Under the pieces are notes generated by a model, which worked only from the letters and a program-made list of their open reading frames with translations, made no database searches and was not told where the DNA came from. The translations under genes and the position numbers were made by a program. DNA of 64,000 bases from Gracilibacillus caseinilyticus (GTDB lineage Bacteria; Bacillota; Bacilli; Bacillales; Amphibacillaceae), in assembly GCF_022919115.1 (NCBI RefSeq), contig NZ_CP095072.1, positions 2,728,001 to 2,792,000 on the forward strand. The letters are read 5' to 3'. Positions 36,302 through 44,844 of this stretch are shown piece after piece (position 1 is the stretch's first letter; every line of letters begins with the position of its first letter).

Positions 36302-36371
36302 AGAGGTTCTAGCTATACCCTCTATAAAAAACTAAGGAGAATCATACCTGCCTTAGGTATGATTTTTTTAA
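36302..36371 (+). promoter_or_regulatory. preQ1-I riboswitch with terminator, controlling queCDE
   Basis: AGAGGTTCTAGCTATACCCT and the following CTATAAAAAACTAA (36302-36335) match the type I preQ1 aptamer, including the A-rich tail. The platform has AATCATACCT (36340-36349) pairing with AGGTATGATT (36355-36364) plus a T run as terminator. CTAAGG (36332-36337) pairs with CCTTAG (36351-36356) as antiterminator. PreQ1 binding should reduce transcription of the downstream queuosine genes. Confidence 0.96.
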
Positions 36372-36425
36372 TATTTCGGGGTGTATCGGTATCTCTTTTT
36401 CAATAGGAAGGGGAATTAATTTTTT

Positions 36426-37094
36426 ATGGAAAAAAATAATCGTGCAGTTGTCGTTTTTAGTGGGGGACAAGATAGTACAACTTGTCTGTTTTGGGCGATG
36501 AAACAATTTGACCACGTGGAATTGGTCACCTTTGATTATCAACAACGACATCACGCTGAAATAGAGGTGGCAAAAGAAATTGCCAATGAGCAAGGTTTAA
36601 CACATCATGTATTAGATATGGCATTACTCAACCAATTAGCACCTAACGCACTAACCAGAAAAGAAATAGAGGTTTCCAATGAGACAGAAGATGAAGTACC
36701 GAATACATTTGTACCTGGTCGTAATCTATTATTCTTGTCCTTTGCAGCAATTCTTGCGAAACAGATTGATGCGAAGCATATAGTGACAGGAGTTTGCGAG
36801 ACTGATTTTAGCGGATATCCGGATTGTCGCGATGTATTTGTGAAGTCGCTAAATGTGACACTTAATTTATCGATGGCAGATCAATTTGTCTTACATACGC
36901 CGCTAATGTGGTTGGATAAAGCACAGACTTGGGAACTGGCCGATCAATTAAGTGTATTGGAATACATCCGGGATAAAACGTTAACTTGTTACAACGGTAT
37001 AAAAGGCAGTGGTTGCGGTGAATGCCCAGCCTGCCAGTTAAGACAAAGAGGATTGGATAAATATATGCAATCGACAGATGGAGTGAATAAGTAA
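36426..37094 (+). CDS. queC: 7-cyano-7-deazaguanine synthase QueC
   Basis: A 222-residue enzyme that converts 7-carboxy-7-deazaguanine to preQ0 with ATP and ammonia. [17 protein letters not shown] (residues 8-24) is the ATP pyrophosphatase loop. [14 protein letters not shown] and [17 protein letters not shown] follow, and the C-terminal Zn site is [19 protein letters not shown], with four Cys. It is the first gene after the preQ1 riboswitch. The TAA overlaps the ATG of queD by one base. Confidence 0.96.
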   Translation: MEKNNRAVVVFSGGQDSTTCLFWAMKQFDHVELVTFDYQQRHHAEIEVAKEIANEQGLTHHVLDMALLNQLAPNALTRKEIEVSNETEDEVPNTFVPGRNLLFLSFAAILAKQIDAKHIVTGVCETDFSGYPDCRDVFVKSLNVTLNLSMADQFVLHTPLMWLDKAQTWELADQLSVLEYIRDKTLTCYNGIKGSGCGECPACQLRQRGLDKYMQSTDGVNK

Positions 37095-37561
37095 TGTTTG
37101 GTTTTCAAATTGTGGAAGAATTACAGAAAATAGATCAGGATATTAAGCGTGAACAATTAAAATATCATCGTAAACGCGTGATGGTAAGTAAAGAATTCAC
37201 GTTTGATGCTGCTCATCATCTACATTGCTATGAAGGCAAATGTAAAAATTTGCATGGACATACCTATAAAGTGATTTTTGGTATTAGCGGTTATGTGAAC
37301 GATATTGGTATTGTCATCGATTTTGGTGATATCAAGAAAATTTGGAAGGAACAAATAGAAGTTTTTCTGGATCATCGCTATTTAAATGAAACATTACCAA
37401 ACATGAATACAACGGCAGAGAACATGGTAGTCTGGATTTTTGAAAAAATGGAAGAAGCATTAGCACATGATTCGAACGAGTGCAGAATGGAATTTGTCCG
37501 TTTATTTGAAACACCGACAAGCTATGCAGAAGCAAGACGGGAGTGGATGATAAGTGAATAA
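37094..37561 (+). CDS. queD: 6-carboxy-5,6,7,8-tetrahydropterin synthase QueD
   Basis: A 155-residue T-fold enzyme making carboxytetrahydropterin from dihydroneopterin triphosphate. The Zn ligands are in FDAAHHLHCYEG and KNLHGHTYKV (three His), the catalytic Cys is in GKCKNLHGH, and VIDFGDIK and DHRYLNE are conserved. It has about 28 N-terminal residues before the usual start. It is coupled to both neighbours: one base overlap with queC and eight bases with queE. Confidence 0.95.
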   Translation: MFGFQIVEELQKIDQDIKREQLKYHRKRVMVSKEFTFDAAHHLHCYEGKCKNLHGHTYKVIFGISGYVNDIGIVIDFGDIKKIWKEQIEVFLDHRYLNETLPNMNTTAENMVVWIFEKMEEALAHDSNECRMEFVRLFETPTSYAEARREWMISE

Positions 37562-38282
37562 AGTGCCTGTCCTTGAAATATTCGGTCCAACGATTCAAGG
37601 TGAAGGGATGGTTGTTGGCAGAAAGACGATGTTTGTCCGTACTGCCGGCTGTGATTACAGTTGTGCCTGGTGTGATTCAAAATTCACTTGGGACGGTAGT
37701 GCAAAGGAGGACATAAACATGATGACAGCAGATAGCGTCTTTCAACGGTTGAAAGAGTTAGGTGACAATCAGTTTGATCATGTCACGATATCTGGAGGAA
37801 ATCCTGCATTATTAAAAAGTATAGATGGTTTGATCGAAATTCTTCATGCAAATGAGATAGAGGTGGCACTTGAAACCCAAGGCAGCCGTTGGCAGGATTG
37901 GTTTGTCAAAATAGATGATTTGACAATCAGTCCCAAACCACCAAGCTCAAAAATGAAGACGGATTGGTCTGTATTAGATGATATTTTCGAACAATTAAAA
38001 GAACATCAACGTCTGAATCATACGAGTTTGAAGATAGTCGTTTTTGATCAAGAAGATTTGCATTTTGCTGAAGAATTGCATCAACGTTATCCTGCGATTG
38101 CTTTTTACTTGCAGGTAGGAAATGAAGATGTAGAGGAAGCAGGCACTGATCAGATCGCCAGTCGTTTACTGAACAGCTATCAGTGGCTTATCGATCAGGT
38201 GATGTCCAACGGGCGGTTAAATCGTGTTCATGTATTACCACAGCTTCATACGTTAGTGTGGGGTAATAAAAGAGGGGTATAG
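37554..38282 (+). CDS. queE: 7-carboxy-7-deazaguanine synthase QueE
   Basis: A 242-residue radical SAM enzyme with the 4Fe-4S motif CDYSCAWCDSKFTWDG (CX3CX2C, near residues 33-48), a glycine-rich substrate region FGPTIQGEGMVVGRKTMFVR before it, and TISGGNPAL near 78-86. It ring-contracts carboxytetrahydropterin to carboxydeazaguanine. A GTG start overlaps the end of queD. In B. subtilis queF (preQ0 reductase) follows; here no queF is found within the window. Confidence 0.95.
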   Translation: MNKVPVLEIFGPTIQGEGMVVGRKTMFVRTAGCDYSCAWCDSKFTWDGSAKEDINMMTADSVFQRLKELGDNQFDHVTISGGNPALLKSIDGLIEILHANEIEVALETQGSRWQDWFVKIDDLTISPKPPSSKMKTDWSVLDDIFEQLKEHQRLNHTSLKIVVFDQEDLHFAEELHQRYPAIAFYLQVGNEDVEEAGTDQIASRLLNSYQWLIDQVMSNGRLNRVHVLPQLHTLVWGNKRGV

Positions 38283-38299
38283 ACTTTCTAAAGCGTGAA

Positions 38300-38440
38300 A
38301 GTGACATTGGGAGAGTTCAAACGTCTGAAGATAGGTTGAGTTCAGGCAGAGGGCGCATCAAGCGGTAACCACATCAAATATATCACAACTACATGAAGAT
38401 AGCACCACTTCACTCGAAAGGAATACCAAAAGTATCTTGA
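38300..38440. repeat. Diverged CGTCTGAAG-type intergenic repeat
   Basis: GTTCAAACGTCTGAAGATAG, then GTTGAGTTCAGGCAGAGG and AGCGGTAACC resemble the half-units of the tandem repeat at 17.5 kb. There is no coding potential. A terminator follows at 38,455. Confidence 0.45.
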
Positions 38441-38454
38441 AGATTCCTGAGCAG

Positions 38455-38491
38455 AAAAAATGCCTTAATGAGTTATCATTCAGGCATTTTA
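38455..38491. terminator. Hairpin terminator after the queCDE operon
   Basis: AAAAAATGCCT pairs with AGGCATTTT, with an inner AATGA/TCATT stem. Confidence 0.75.
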
Positions 38492-38497
38492 TTTACG

Positions 38498-38610
38498 CTA
38501 GAAAAGTATAAAATTTTTACAATGAAAAGCTCGACGTAGTGGAAATTTATAGTACCAATTATAAGAAAAATTACGGCATTCGCTAATAGACGAGGCGAAC
38601 ACCGAGTTTT
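38498..38610. repeat. Intergenic repeat family R110, copy 1
   Basis: AAAAGTATAAAATTTT, then GCTCGACGTAGTGGAAATTT, ACGGCATTCGCTAATA and CGAGTTTTTCTAA recur in the same order at 44,667-44,782. The final part (GGCATTCGC ... GGCGAACACCGAGTTTTT) can form a terminator-like hairpin and overlaps the end region of the N-monooxygenase gene. Confidence 0.65.
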
Positions 38611-38611
38611 T

Positions 38612-39913
38612 CTAATAATTAGCGGGATTGAATTCGGTAAAGGTCGTATCTCTTTGTTCAGGATAAATGGTTTTACCTGCTATTTCATTGATGATTTGGA
38701 TATTTCGATCAACAGCTAAGCCTAAATTCGTTGCGCCAGTACCGTGGGAATGCTCTAAGTTCGTTAACGTATAAAAATGATGATCGCGTTGGTTATCATC
38801 TTTGAAAGCAAGCTTGAATTGCTGATTTACTTTGTAGCGTTTATCATCTTCCCAAATAACTTTATCGCCGAATCTCTTGTAAAACCAGTCAGGTATGTTC
38901 GGTTTATAGCCGGTAGCTAAAATTAATTTTTCAGTCGAAAACGTAAATTTTTCATCTTTTTGCCATTGATTCGCTTTAACCTTTACCCCGAACCCTTCAT
39001 TTTCAGCATGTTGAATTTCGGTTAGTGGTTGAATCGTAATGGGTAATTTCTTGTTACCTACCGAACGATGATACAATAATTCATGAATTTTATGTAACGT
39101 TTCGCCATCAATTCCTTTTCGCAATTGACCAAGGTGCTCCAGCGAATCCACACGCTCTTTGTAGGAAAGATTATGAAAATAATCGACATAGTCAGGGGTG
39201 AATACCTCCTGGCCAAGCTTCGAATTATCGAGCTGAAGAAAACCAGGGGAACGTGTATACCATGATAAATGATAATCAAAATGTTCCTGCAGCTTTAATA
39301 AATCATAAAAAATCTCGGAAGCACTTTGTCCCGAACCAACCACTGTAATATGCTTTGCTTTAATGGTGTGATCTTTATGATAGAGATATTGACTGGAGTG
39401 AAAGGCTTTTTCTGATTCTGTCTGATCGAGATCAACAGGAATGACAGGCTCGCCACCAGTTCCCATTACGACATGCTTTGCATAGTAAGATTTTGTCTGC
39501 TGCAGTCCCCAGTGATTAACAACAACCTCAAAATGATCACCATGATCAATGACATCTATTATTTCTGATTGGAAGTTACAGGTTGGCAGCTGATTGGCCA
39601 CCCATTTTAAATAATCCGCATATTCCTTCCGCGGCATCTCAAATTTATGAAAAAAGAAAAATTTATATAAGCGGTTTTGTTCATGTAAATAATTTAAGAA
39701 CGTATACTTACTAGTGGGATTCGCCAACGTGACCAAATCGGCCAGAAAGGACACTTGTAAATCAGTACCATTGATTAACATTCCAGGATGCCAAGCAAAT
39801 TCTCCATTCTGGTCAAAGAATATTGTCTTCAAATCTGATCGTTCCGTCGTTAATGTTGCAAGACCGAGATTGTAGGGGCCAAGGCCGATCCCGATAACAT
39901 CATATTGTTCCAT
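38612..39913 (-). CDS. Lysine/ornithine N-monooxygenase (siderophore type)
   Basis: A 433-residue flavoprotein of the IucD/SidA/PvdA family that N-hydroxylates the side-chain amine of lysine or ornithine for hydroxamate siderophores. The FAD motif GIGLGPYNLGLA is at 8-19, with NADPH motif VVGSGQSASE near 190-199, and LILATGYKPN (the D/ATGY motif) near 348-357. WHPGMLINGTDLQVSFLADLVTL-type residues mark lysine/ornithine binding. No siderophore synthetase (IucA/IucC) or transporter is adjacent, so the hydroxylated product is unknown. Confidence 0.88.
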   Translation of the reverse strand: MEQYDVIGIGLGPYNLGLATLTTERSDLKTIFFDQNGEFAWHPGMLINGTDLQVSFLADLVTLANPTSKYTFLNYLHEQNRLYKFFFFHKFEMPRKEYADYLKWVANQLPTCNFQSEIIDVIDHGDHFEVVVNHWGLQQTKSYYAKHVVMGTGGEPVIPVDLDQTESEKAFHSSQYLYHKDHTIKAKHITVVGSGQSASEIFYDLLKLQEHFDYHLSWYTRSPGFLQLDNSKLGQEVFTPDYVDYFHNLSYKERVDSLEHLGQLRKGIDGETLHKIHELLYHRSVGNKKLPITIQPLTEIQHAENEGFGVKVKANQWQKDEKFTFSTEKLILATGYKPNIPDWFYKRFGDKVIWEDDKRYKVNQQFKLAFKDDNQRDHHFYTLTNLEHSHGTGATNLGLAVDRNIQIINEIAGKTIYPEQRDTTFTEFNPANY

Positions 39914-40022
39914 ATAATTCCCTCATTTATGTTTATTATCTCATAGTATAAACGGTATAAAAAAAATTATCTAATAATAGTTATAGAATGACATGGATCA
40001 ATAAAAGAGGAGGTGAACGGAG

Positions 40023-40346
40023 TTGAGCAGCAGTGATGAACGATTGTTTGCCATGTTAATTTACTTACTTAGTTTTTTTACCACCATTCTCGGACCCTTA
40101 ATTATCTGGTTGATGAAGCGAGATGAATCTGATTTTATTGACTATCATGGGAAAGAATATTTCAACTTCTTTATTTCATTTTCGATTTACGGCATTGTTA
40201 GCGGCATGTTGGTTTTTGTAGTAATAGGGGTAGCACTTCTTCCTCTAATCGGAATTGCCGCATTTGTTTTAACGATTATTGCACTAATTAAAGCGTATAA
40301 TGGTGAAAAATATTCAATACCTTTAGTCATCCATTTGATTAAGTAA
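40023..40346 (+). CDS. DUF4870 family membrane protein
   Basis: A 107-residue protein with three hydrophobic segments. It has the DUF4870 pattern RLFAMLIYLLSFFTTILGPL then IIWLMKRDESDFIDYHGKEYFNF and a Pro/Gly-containing end. Start is TTG, with GAGGAGGTGAAC upstream. Function is unknown for the family. Monocistronic, ended by a terminator. Confidence 0.85.
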   Translation: MSSSDERLFAMLIYLLSFFTTILGPLIIWLMKRDESDFIDYHGKEYFNFFISFSIYGIVSGMLVFVVIGVALLPLIGIAAFVLTIIALIKAYNGEKYSIPLVIHLIK

Positions 40347-40363
40347 TAGAGACTAAGCTATGC

Positions 40364-40406
40364 AAAAAGGTTCCACATCGGTATTGGATGAACGGAACCT
40401 TTTTTC
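40364..40406. terminator. Terminator between DUF4870 and His-rich lipoprotein genes
   Basis: AAAAAGGTTCC pairs with GGAACCTTTTTT; an inner CATC/GATG pair extends the stem. Confidence 0.85.
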
Positions 40407-40423
40407 CGGGAATGACATCTTTC

Positions 40424-41188
40424 TTACTCGCTAACTTCCACTTCTGTTTCCGTATGTTCGTGTAAACCGTCCTCATCATTAACATGAACGGTCATATCGT
40501 ATGTGCCTGATTCAGGAAAGGCGAAAGTTCCTTTATATTCTCCGGCACTGACTTCTTCTGCATCTATCCATTCGTGCTTCTCGCTGCTCAATACGATTTC
40601 ATACCGAACGCGTGCTCCTTCGTAAGCTGTTCCATCAGACATTAGCTGTACTGTTATTTCTTTGTCTTCATTAGCGGTAACACCATTCAATGGCTCCACT
40701 TTGATTTCAAAGCCGCTAGAATGTTCATGCTCATGTGACGTTTCCTCTTCTTCATGAGCTTCTGATTCTTGCTCGGTATTTTGCGCCTTTCCAGTTACAG
40801 AGATAGCTTTTTTCGGCATAGAGTGAATACCGTTAGCGGTAGTGTGAGCATAAAGTTCGTAATCTCCAGGTTCTGTAAAAGTAACTTCTGCTGTATATGT
40901 ACCATCCTCATTATTCGTAGATTCTACCATTACCGAATTTTCTTCATCTTCAACATTCCAATATTCAAACATCATTTCTTCAGCATCCGTCACTTTTTCG
41001 CCGTTAGTCGTTGTAACCGTGGCTGATAGGGTGACGGCTTCGCCAGTTTCAGCTTGTTCAGGTAGAGCGAAGTTGACTTCTATTCCTTGTACTTCATCTT
41101 CTACTGTAGTGTCCTCTGTGTTGGAATTATCTGCACATGCGGAAAGAACAATAATTGCGCTTAACATTAACCAAAATAATTTTTTCAT
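40424..41188 (-). CDS. Zur-linked His-rich lipoprotein with two YtkA/FixH-like domains
   Basis: A 254-residue lipoprotein: signal peptide and lipobox LSAC (Cys near 18), then two beta-sandwich YtkA-like domains (about 33-132 and 158-252), both containing 'DGTYTAEVTFTEPGDYELY'-type strands. Between them is a metal-binding linker, EAHEEEETSHEHEHSSG. It is divergent from the zinc-binding protein gene, and a Zur-type box lies in front of it. That arrangement suggests zinc capture at the cell surface. Family function is otherwise unknown. Confidence 0.82.
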   Translation of the reverse strand: MKKLFWLMLSAIIVLSACADNSNTEDTTVEDEVQGIEVNFALPEQAETGEAVTLSATVTTTNGEKVTDAEEMMFEYWNVEDEENSVMVESTNNEDGTYTAEVTFTEPGDYELYAHTTANGIHSMPKKAISVTGKAQNTEQESEAHEEEETSHEHEHSSGFEIKVEPLNGVTANEDKEITVQLMSDGTAYEGARVRYEIVLSSEKHEWIDAEEVSAGEYKGTFAFPESGTYDMTVHVNDEDGLHEHTETEVEVSE

Positions 41189-41280
41189 GCTTCAACCTCC
41201 GTCATTAAAAAGCTTATTCAAAAATACTATACGCTTTTTGAAAGCGATATTCAATGAAAATTGTATGACATTGAAAAATC

Positions 41281-41301
41281 AAATCGTAATTATTACTATT
41301 T
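41281..41301. promoter_or_regulatory. Zur box 1 (towards the His-rich lipoprotein)
   Basis: AAATCGTAATTATTACTATTT matches the Bacillus Zur operator (core TCGTAATNATTACGA) at all but one core position. Confidence 0.8.
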
Positions 41302-41360
41302 ACAAGATGTGAAGAATAGGCTATAATAACTTGTGTTGTTCAAACAAATACTTTGGGTTT

Positions 41361-41383
41361 TAAATCGTAATGATTATTATTTA
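41361..41383. promoter_or_regulatory. Zur box 2 (towards znuA)
   Basis: TAAATCGTAATGATTATTAT and the following TTA match the Zur operator core TCGTAATNATTACGA with two changes. It ends 23 bases before the znuA ATG. Confidence 0.82.
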
Positions 41384-41406
41384 TTTTTAGTTGGAGGAGT
41401 AGTTCG

Positions 41407-42399
41407 ATGAGAAAATTAATTGTATTATTATTTTTGCTGGGAATGGTTTTAATGGGCTGTAATACGGAAACTTCTGAATCAAATGGGGACGGCAGTTCGT
41501 CAGATAACGAGTCTATTAAAATATATGCAACATTATATCCTTTAGCATATTTTGCTGAGGAAATTGGCGGGGAACTAGTAGATGTAGAAACAATTTTACC
41601 TGCTGGAGCCGATCCACACAGTTATGAACCGACATCTAAAATGATGGTGGATATAGCAGCTAGTGATCTGTTTTTGTTTAATGGCGCTAACCTTGAATCC
41701 TATGCTGGTGAAATTGAAGAAGCACTGAAAGATGAGGATGTCTCGATGGTGGAAGCTGCAGATGGGGTAACCAGTATGGAGCACAGCCATTCACATGAGG
41801 AAGAATCAGAGCATGAACATGAACATGAAGAGTCTGAACATACAGAAAGCACAGAAGACGGCCATAATCATGGTGATGTAGATCCGCATTTGTGGCTGGA
41901 TCCGGTTCGTGCAATTGAGATGGCGCGTAATATTAAAGATGCATTAGTATCTCAGGATCCTGACAACGAAGAATTCTTTACAGATAATTTCAATCAGTTA
42001 GAATCAAAGCTAACAGAATTGGATGAGTCTTTTCATAAGCAATTAGAGCAAGCTGCCAGTCATCAGATATTGGTCACTCATGCTGCCTATGGTTATTGGG
42101 AACAAAGCTATCATATTGAACAAATAGCTTTAACCGGATTATCGCCATCTGAAGAACCATCACAAAAAGAATTAGAGCAAATCATTGATCATGTGAAAGA
42201 AACCGATATTAACTATTTATTGTTCGAACAGAATGTCGAACCGAAAGTAGCGCAAGTTATTCAGTCTGAGACAAATTTGGAATCATTGGAATTGCACAAC
42301 CTATCTGTTTTGACAGAAGAAGATATTGAAAACAACGAAACATATTTCACTTTAATGGAACGCAATTTAGAGGTATTAACCAAAGCATTGAATGATTAA
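41407..42399 (+). CDS. znuA: Zinc ABC transporter substrate-binding lipoprotein
   Basis: A 330-residue ZnuA/AdcA-type binding protein: signal peptide with lipobox LMGCN (Cys near 18), cluster A-1 fold with zinc ligands in DPHSYEPT, HLWLDP and VTHAAYGYW. A long His/Glu loop (HSHSHEEESEHEHEHEESEH, near 123-142) is diagnostic for zinc. A Zur box precedes it. No permease or ATPase gene adjoins, so it must work with a transporter encoded elsewhere. GGAGGAG precedes the ATG. Confidence 0.92.
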   Translation: MRKLIVLLFLLGMVLMGCNTETSESNGDGSSSDNESIKIYATLYPLAYFAEEIGGELVDVETILPAGADPHSYEPTSKMMVDIAASDLFLFNGANLESYAGEIEEALKDEDVSMVEAADGVTSMEHSHSHEEESEHEHEHEESEHTESTEDGHNHGDVDPHLWLDPVRAIEMARNIKDALVSQDPDNEEFFTDNFNQLESKLTELDESFHKQLEQAASHQILVTHAAYGYWEQSYHIEQIALTGLSPSEEPSQKELEQIIDHVKETDINYLLFEQNVEPKVAQVIQSETNLESLELHNLSVLTEEDIENNETYFTLMERNLEVLTKALND

Positions 42400-42425
42400 C
42401 GGAGTGGAAACACTTCGTTTTTTTA
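42397..42425 (+). terminator. Terminator of znuA, overlapping its stop codon
   Basis: AACGGAGTG, GAAA tetraloop, CACTTCGTT with one G-T pair, followed by T residues. Confidence 0.8.
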
Positions 42426-42504
42426 GCTTGGAAAGTATATAATTGCAGTCATTAAGGTGAATGGAAGATGAAAATTGTGTTCAAGTTTGGAAACAATAGG
42501 TGCT

Positions 42505-42671
42505 TATAAAATGGATTATGTCAGCTTAAATGGTAATACTGAAATGGTTTATGTGCTAGGATGTCGCTCCGGCCAATCACTTCCTGCGGGGCATATTTCT
42601 GGAGCTCTGTTAGTATATTACATATGTGTCAAAATAACCACAACTATAAAGTTTACATAATCTGTATTATA
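42505..42671. repeat. MITE-like intergenic repeat, copy F (inner part inverted)
   Basis: It begins TATAAAATGGATTATGTCA and ends TTACATAATCTGTATTATA. The interior, GTCGCTCCGGCCAATCACTT then CCTGCGGGGCATATTT, is the reverse complement of the interior of copies C and E, so the element sits in the opposite orientation. A 61-codon open frame over its left part is not a gene. Confidence 0.75.
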
Positions 42672-42826
42672 GGTAGCTTGATACATACTTAATTTAGATT
42701 TAATCCGGTTTTTACTTACGATAAGTCGCGAAAAAGCACTTCCCTGATACTCAAAATATACTGTTGTTTGTAACTATTTATCCATTGGAGACGACAAATC
42801 CAATAAAACAATGGAGGTAGATACTC

Positions 42827-43801
42827 GTGAAATATGTGATTTATTTAGTAATGCTTTTTGCTCTTGTAGCATGTGGTACGGCGAGCAACGGTAATGGCAG
42901 TGATGAGACACCTACGTCGACCGATCAAAATCAAATGATTGGCTATGTTTCCAAATTTGAGAATAACCGAGTATTGGTGACAGAAAATTATATTGCATCA
43001 CAAACAGAAGAGATACCGATTGAAGAATTGTATGAACAAGCAGGAAATGCAATCTTTTTTAACCTTGAAAATATCGATAAAGAAGTAAGAGATTCATTGG
43101 CAATTGGTGAAAAAATTACAGTAACACACGGACCAATTGCAGAATCCTATCCAGCTCAAAGTAGTGCAACTGATATTGCAAGAGTGAAGGATTCAGACCA
43201 TGATTTGATAGAGACACATGGAGAATATGAAAATTTGATTCATTTGGAAACATTTAGACAAGCAGTTCAGAATCAGCAAGTCAGTCACTTACGATTAATA
43301 CGTCATACGACAGAGGGTGATCCAATCTATTACAACATTTCTTATGATGGCAATGAATTTAATATTTCTCGTGATAGTCGTAAAGACAGTTATGCTGGCT
43401 CAGGTGATATTATGAACGGTTTTACCTGTAAGCAATTGGAGAATTCATTAACAGAAGAAAATAACATTCGCTTTGACTTTACCAGTTGTGATCAACAAGA
43501 AAAACTTTCTTTTGAGGTGCCATACGTTGAGATAATGGTACCAAAGCAAACATATCAAAGTCTGGAGATAATCGTAGGTGACCAAAAAATACTAGAGAGT
43601 GATGATAAGGAGAAAATTAATAAAGTTATTGAGAAAATTAGAACAGGAACTCCAAAATCAGTTATGATCATGACGAAGATGGCTCCTGCGGGCGAATTGG
43701 TGTTAAAAGGAGAACAAGCAAACATTCGTTTCGATTTTTACAAGGATGGGAATCTGATTCGCTATAACACATTTATCGAAGCTGGAATAACAGTTGACTA
43801 A
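42827..43801 (+). CDS. Lipoprotein with DUF3221 and DUF4362-like domains
   Basis: A 324-residue lipoprotein: signal peptide and lipobox LVACG (Cys near 16), a DUF3221-like domain (QMIGYVSKFENNRVLV to SYPAQSSATDIA, about 35-125) and a DUF4362-like domain (DLIETHGEYENLIHLETF, then IRHTTEGDPIYYNISYDGN, about 130-230). The C-terminal 90 residues are less typical. Such proteins are common, uncharacterised lipoproteins of Bacillus relatives. Start is GTG with GGAGGTAGATACTC upstream. Confidence 0.8.
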   Translation: MKYVIYLVMLFALVACGTASNGNGSDETPTSTDQNQMIGYVSKFENNRVLVTENYIASQTEEIPIEELYEQAGNAIFFNLENIDKEVRDSLAIGEKITVTHGPIAESYPAQSSATDIARVKDSDHDLIETHGEYENLIHLETFRQAVQNQQVSHLRLIRHTTEGDPIYYNISYDGNEFNISRDSRKDSYAGSGDIMNGFTCKQLENSLTEENNIRFDFTSCDQQEKLSFEVPYVEIMVPKQTYQSLEIIVGDQKILESDDKEKINKVIEKIRTGTPKSVMIMTKMAPAGELVLKGEQANIRFDFYKDGNLIRYNTFIEAGITVD

Positions 43802-44015
43802 AAGATCCATATTAATCGTTATTTTACATTGGTTTTTGAATGCTATCAAAATATCAGCAATTGTTTTGAAGGTATCTGGTCTGAGCTAACTATTTGATAG
43901 AAAAGATTTAACCGTGTTACTATTACACTATCTCAGAATCGAGATATTGTGTAATTCCGTACGAATCTGGGAAAACTCCAAATGGAATCAATACAACGAG
44001 AAGGGAAGTAGAGAA

Positions 44016-44612
44016 GTGGTAAAAGTAGCAGTTATTTATTATAGTTCAACAGGTACTAATTATAAGCTGGCGAATTGGGCGGCAGACGCAATCAAGGAAG
44101 CTGGCGCAGAAGTGAAGGTTGTTCGTGCACAAGAAACAGCACCAAAACCAGCGATTGCATCAAATCCAAAATGGGAGCAGCATTTGCAAGATACTGAACA
44201 TGTTCCTGAAGCTAGCTCTGACGATATTGAATGGGCGGACGCGATTATTTTCAGTATGCCGACTCGTTTCGGTGGTGTTCCTTCACAAATGAAACAATTT
44301 ATTGATTCACAAGGTGGTTTATGGGCTGCTGGTAAGACAGCCAATAAAGTGGTTAGTGCGATGTCTTCTGCATCTAACCCACACGGCGGCCATGAAGCAA
44401 CGTTGTTGAACTTTTATACATCGATGATGCACTGGGGAGCTATTATAGTCCCACCAGGATATACAGATCAATCAGCCTTTACATCAGGTGGAAATCCTTA
44501 TGGAAACAGTGTAACACACACGCCGGATGGTGACTTCGTAGAAGATGTAGAGAATGCAGTGAAACATCAAGCTAAACGCGTTGTAGAAGTAGCAACAAAG
44601 ATTCACGGATAA
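44016..44612 (+). CDS. wrbA: NAD(P)H:quinone oxidoreductase WrbA
   Basis: A 198-residue flavodoxin-fold protein: VAVIYYSSTGTNYKLANWAA (FMN phosphate loop at residues 4-23), MPTRFGGVPSQMKQFIDSQGGLW near 86-108, ASNPHGGHEATLLNFYTSMMHWG near 125-147. WrbA reduces quinones by two electrons at the expense of NADH. I place the start at GTG 44016, giving the family length; the longer frame adds 34 residues with no similarity. A weak hairpin (44,624-44,656) follows. Confidence 0.92.
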   Translation: MVKVAVIYYSSTGTNYKLANWAADAIKEAGAEVKVVRAQETAPKPAIASNPKWEQHLQDTEHVPEASSDDIEWADAIIFSMPTRFGGVPSQMKQFIDSQGGLWAAGKTANKVVSAMSSASNPHGGHEATLLNFYTSMMHWGAIIVPPGYTDQSAFTSGGNPYGNSVTHTPDGDFVEDVENAVKHQAKRVVEVATKIHG

Positions 44613-44666
44613 TATACAGTATAAGGCGAACCTCAAACTAGAATGAGATTCGTCTTTGTTATACGT

Positions 44667-44782
44667 TTAAAAGTATAAAATTTTAGCGAAGCAGATCGAC
44701 GTAGTGAAAATTTAGAATGTACAACGTATAAGTAAAACTTCGGCATTCGCTAAAGATAAGGCGAATGCCGAGTTTTTCTAAA
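44667..44782. repeat. Intergenic repeat family R110, copy 2
   Basis: AAAAGTATAAAATTTT, GATCGACGTAGTGAAAATTT, TTCGGCATTCGCTAA, GGCGAATGCCGAGTTTTT, the same order as at 38.5 kb. GGCATTCGC and GCGAATGCC form a hairpin followed by T residues. A third partial start (AAAGTATAAAATTTT) is at 44,791. Confidence 0.65.
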
Positions 44783-44844
44783 CAGGTAAGAAAGTATAAA
44801 ATTTTAAGGTTTCGTACCGCTTTCTAACATGAACAGCCATGTCC

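Noticed and set aside
39914..40022. Fur box upstream of the N-monooxygenase
   Set aside because: The gap is AT-rich, but I could not find a convincing GATAATNATTATC-like palindrome.
42475..42660. 61-codon open frame between znuA and the DUF3221 lipoprotein
   Set aside because: It lies across the MITE-like repeat copy F, has no ribosome binding site, and reads through the inverted repeat.
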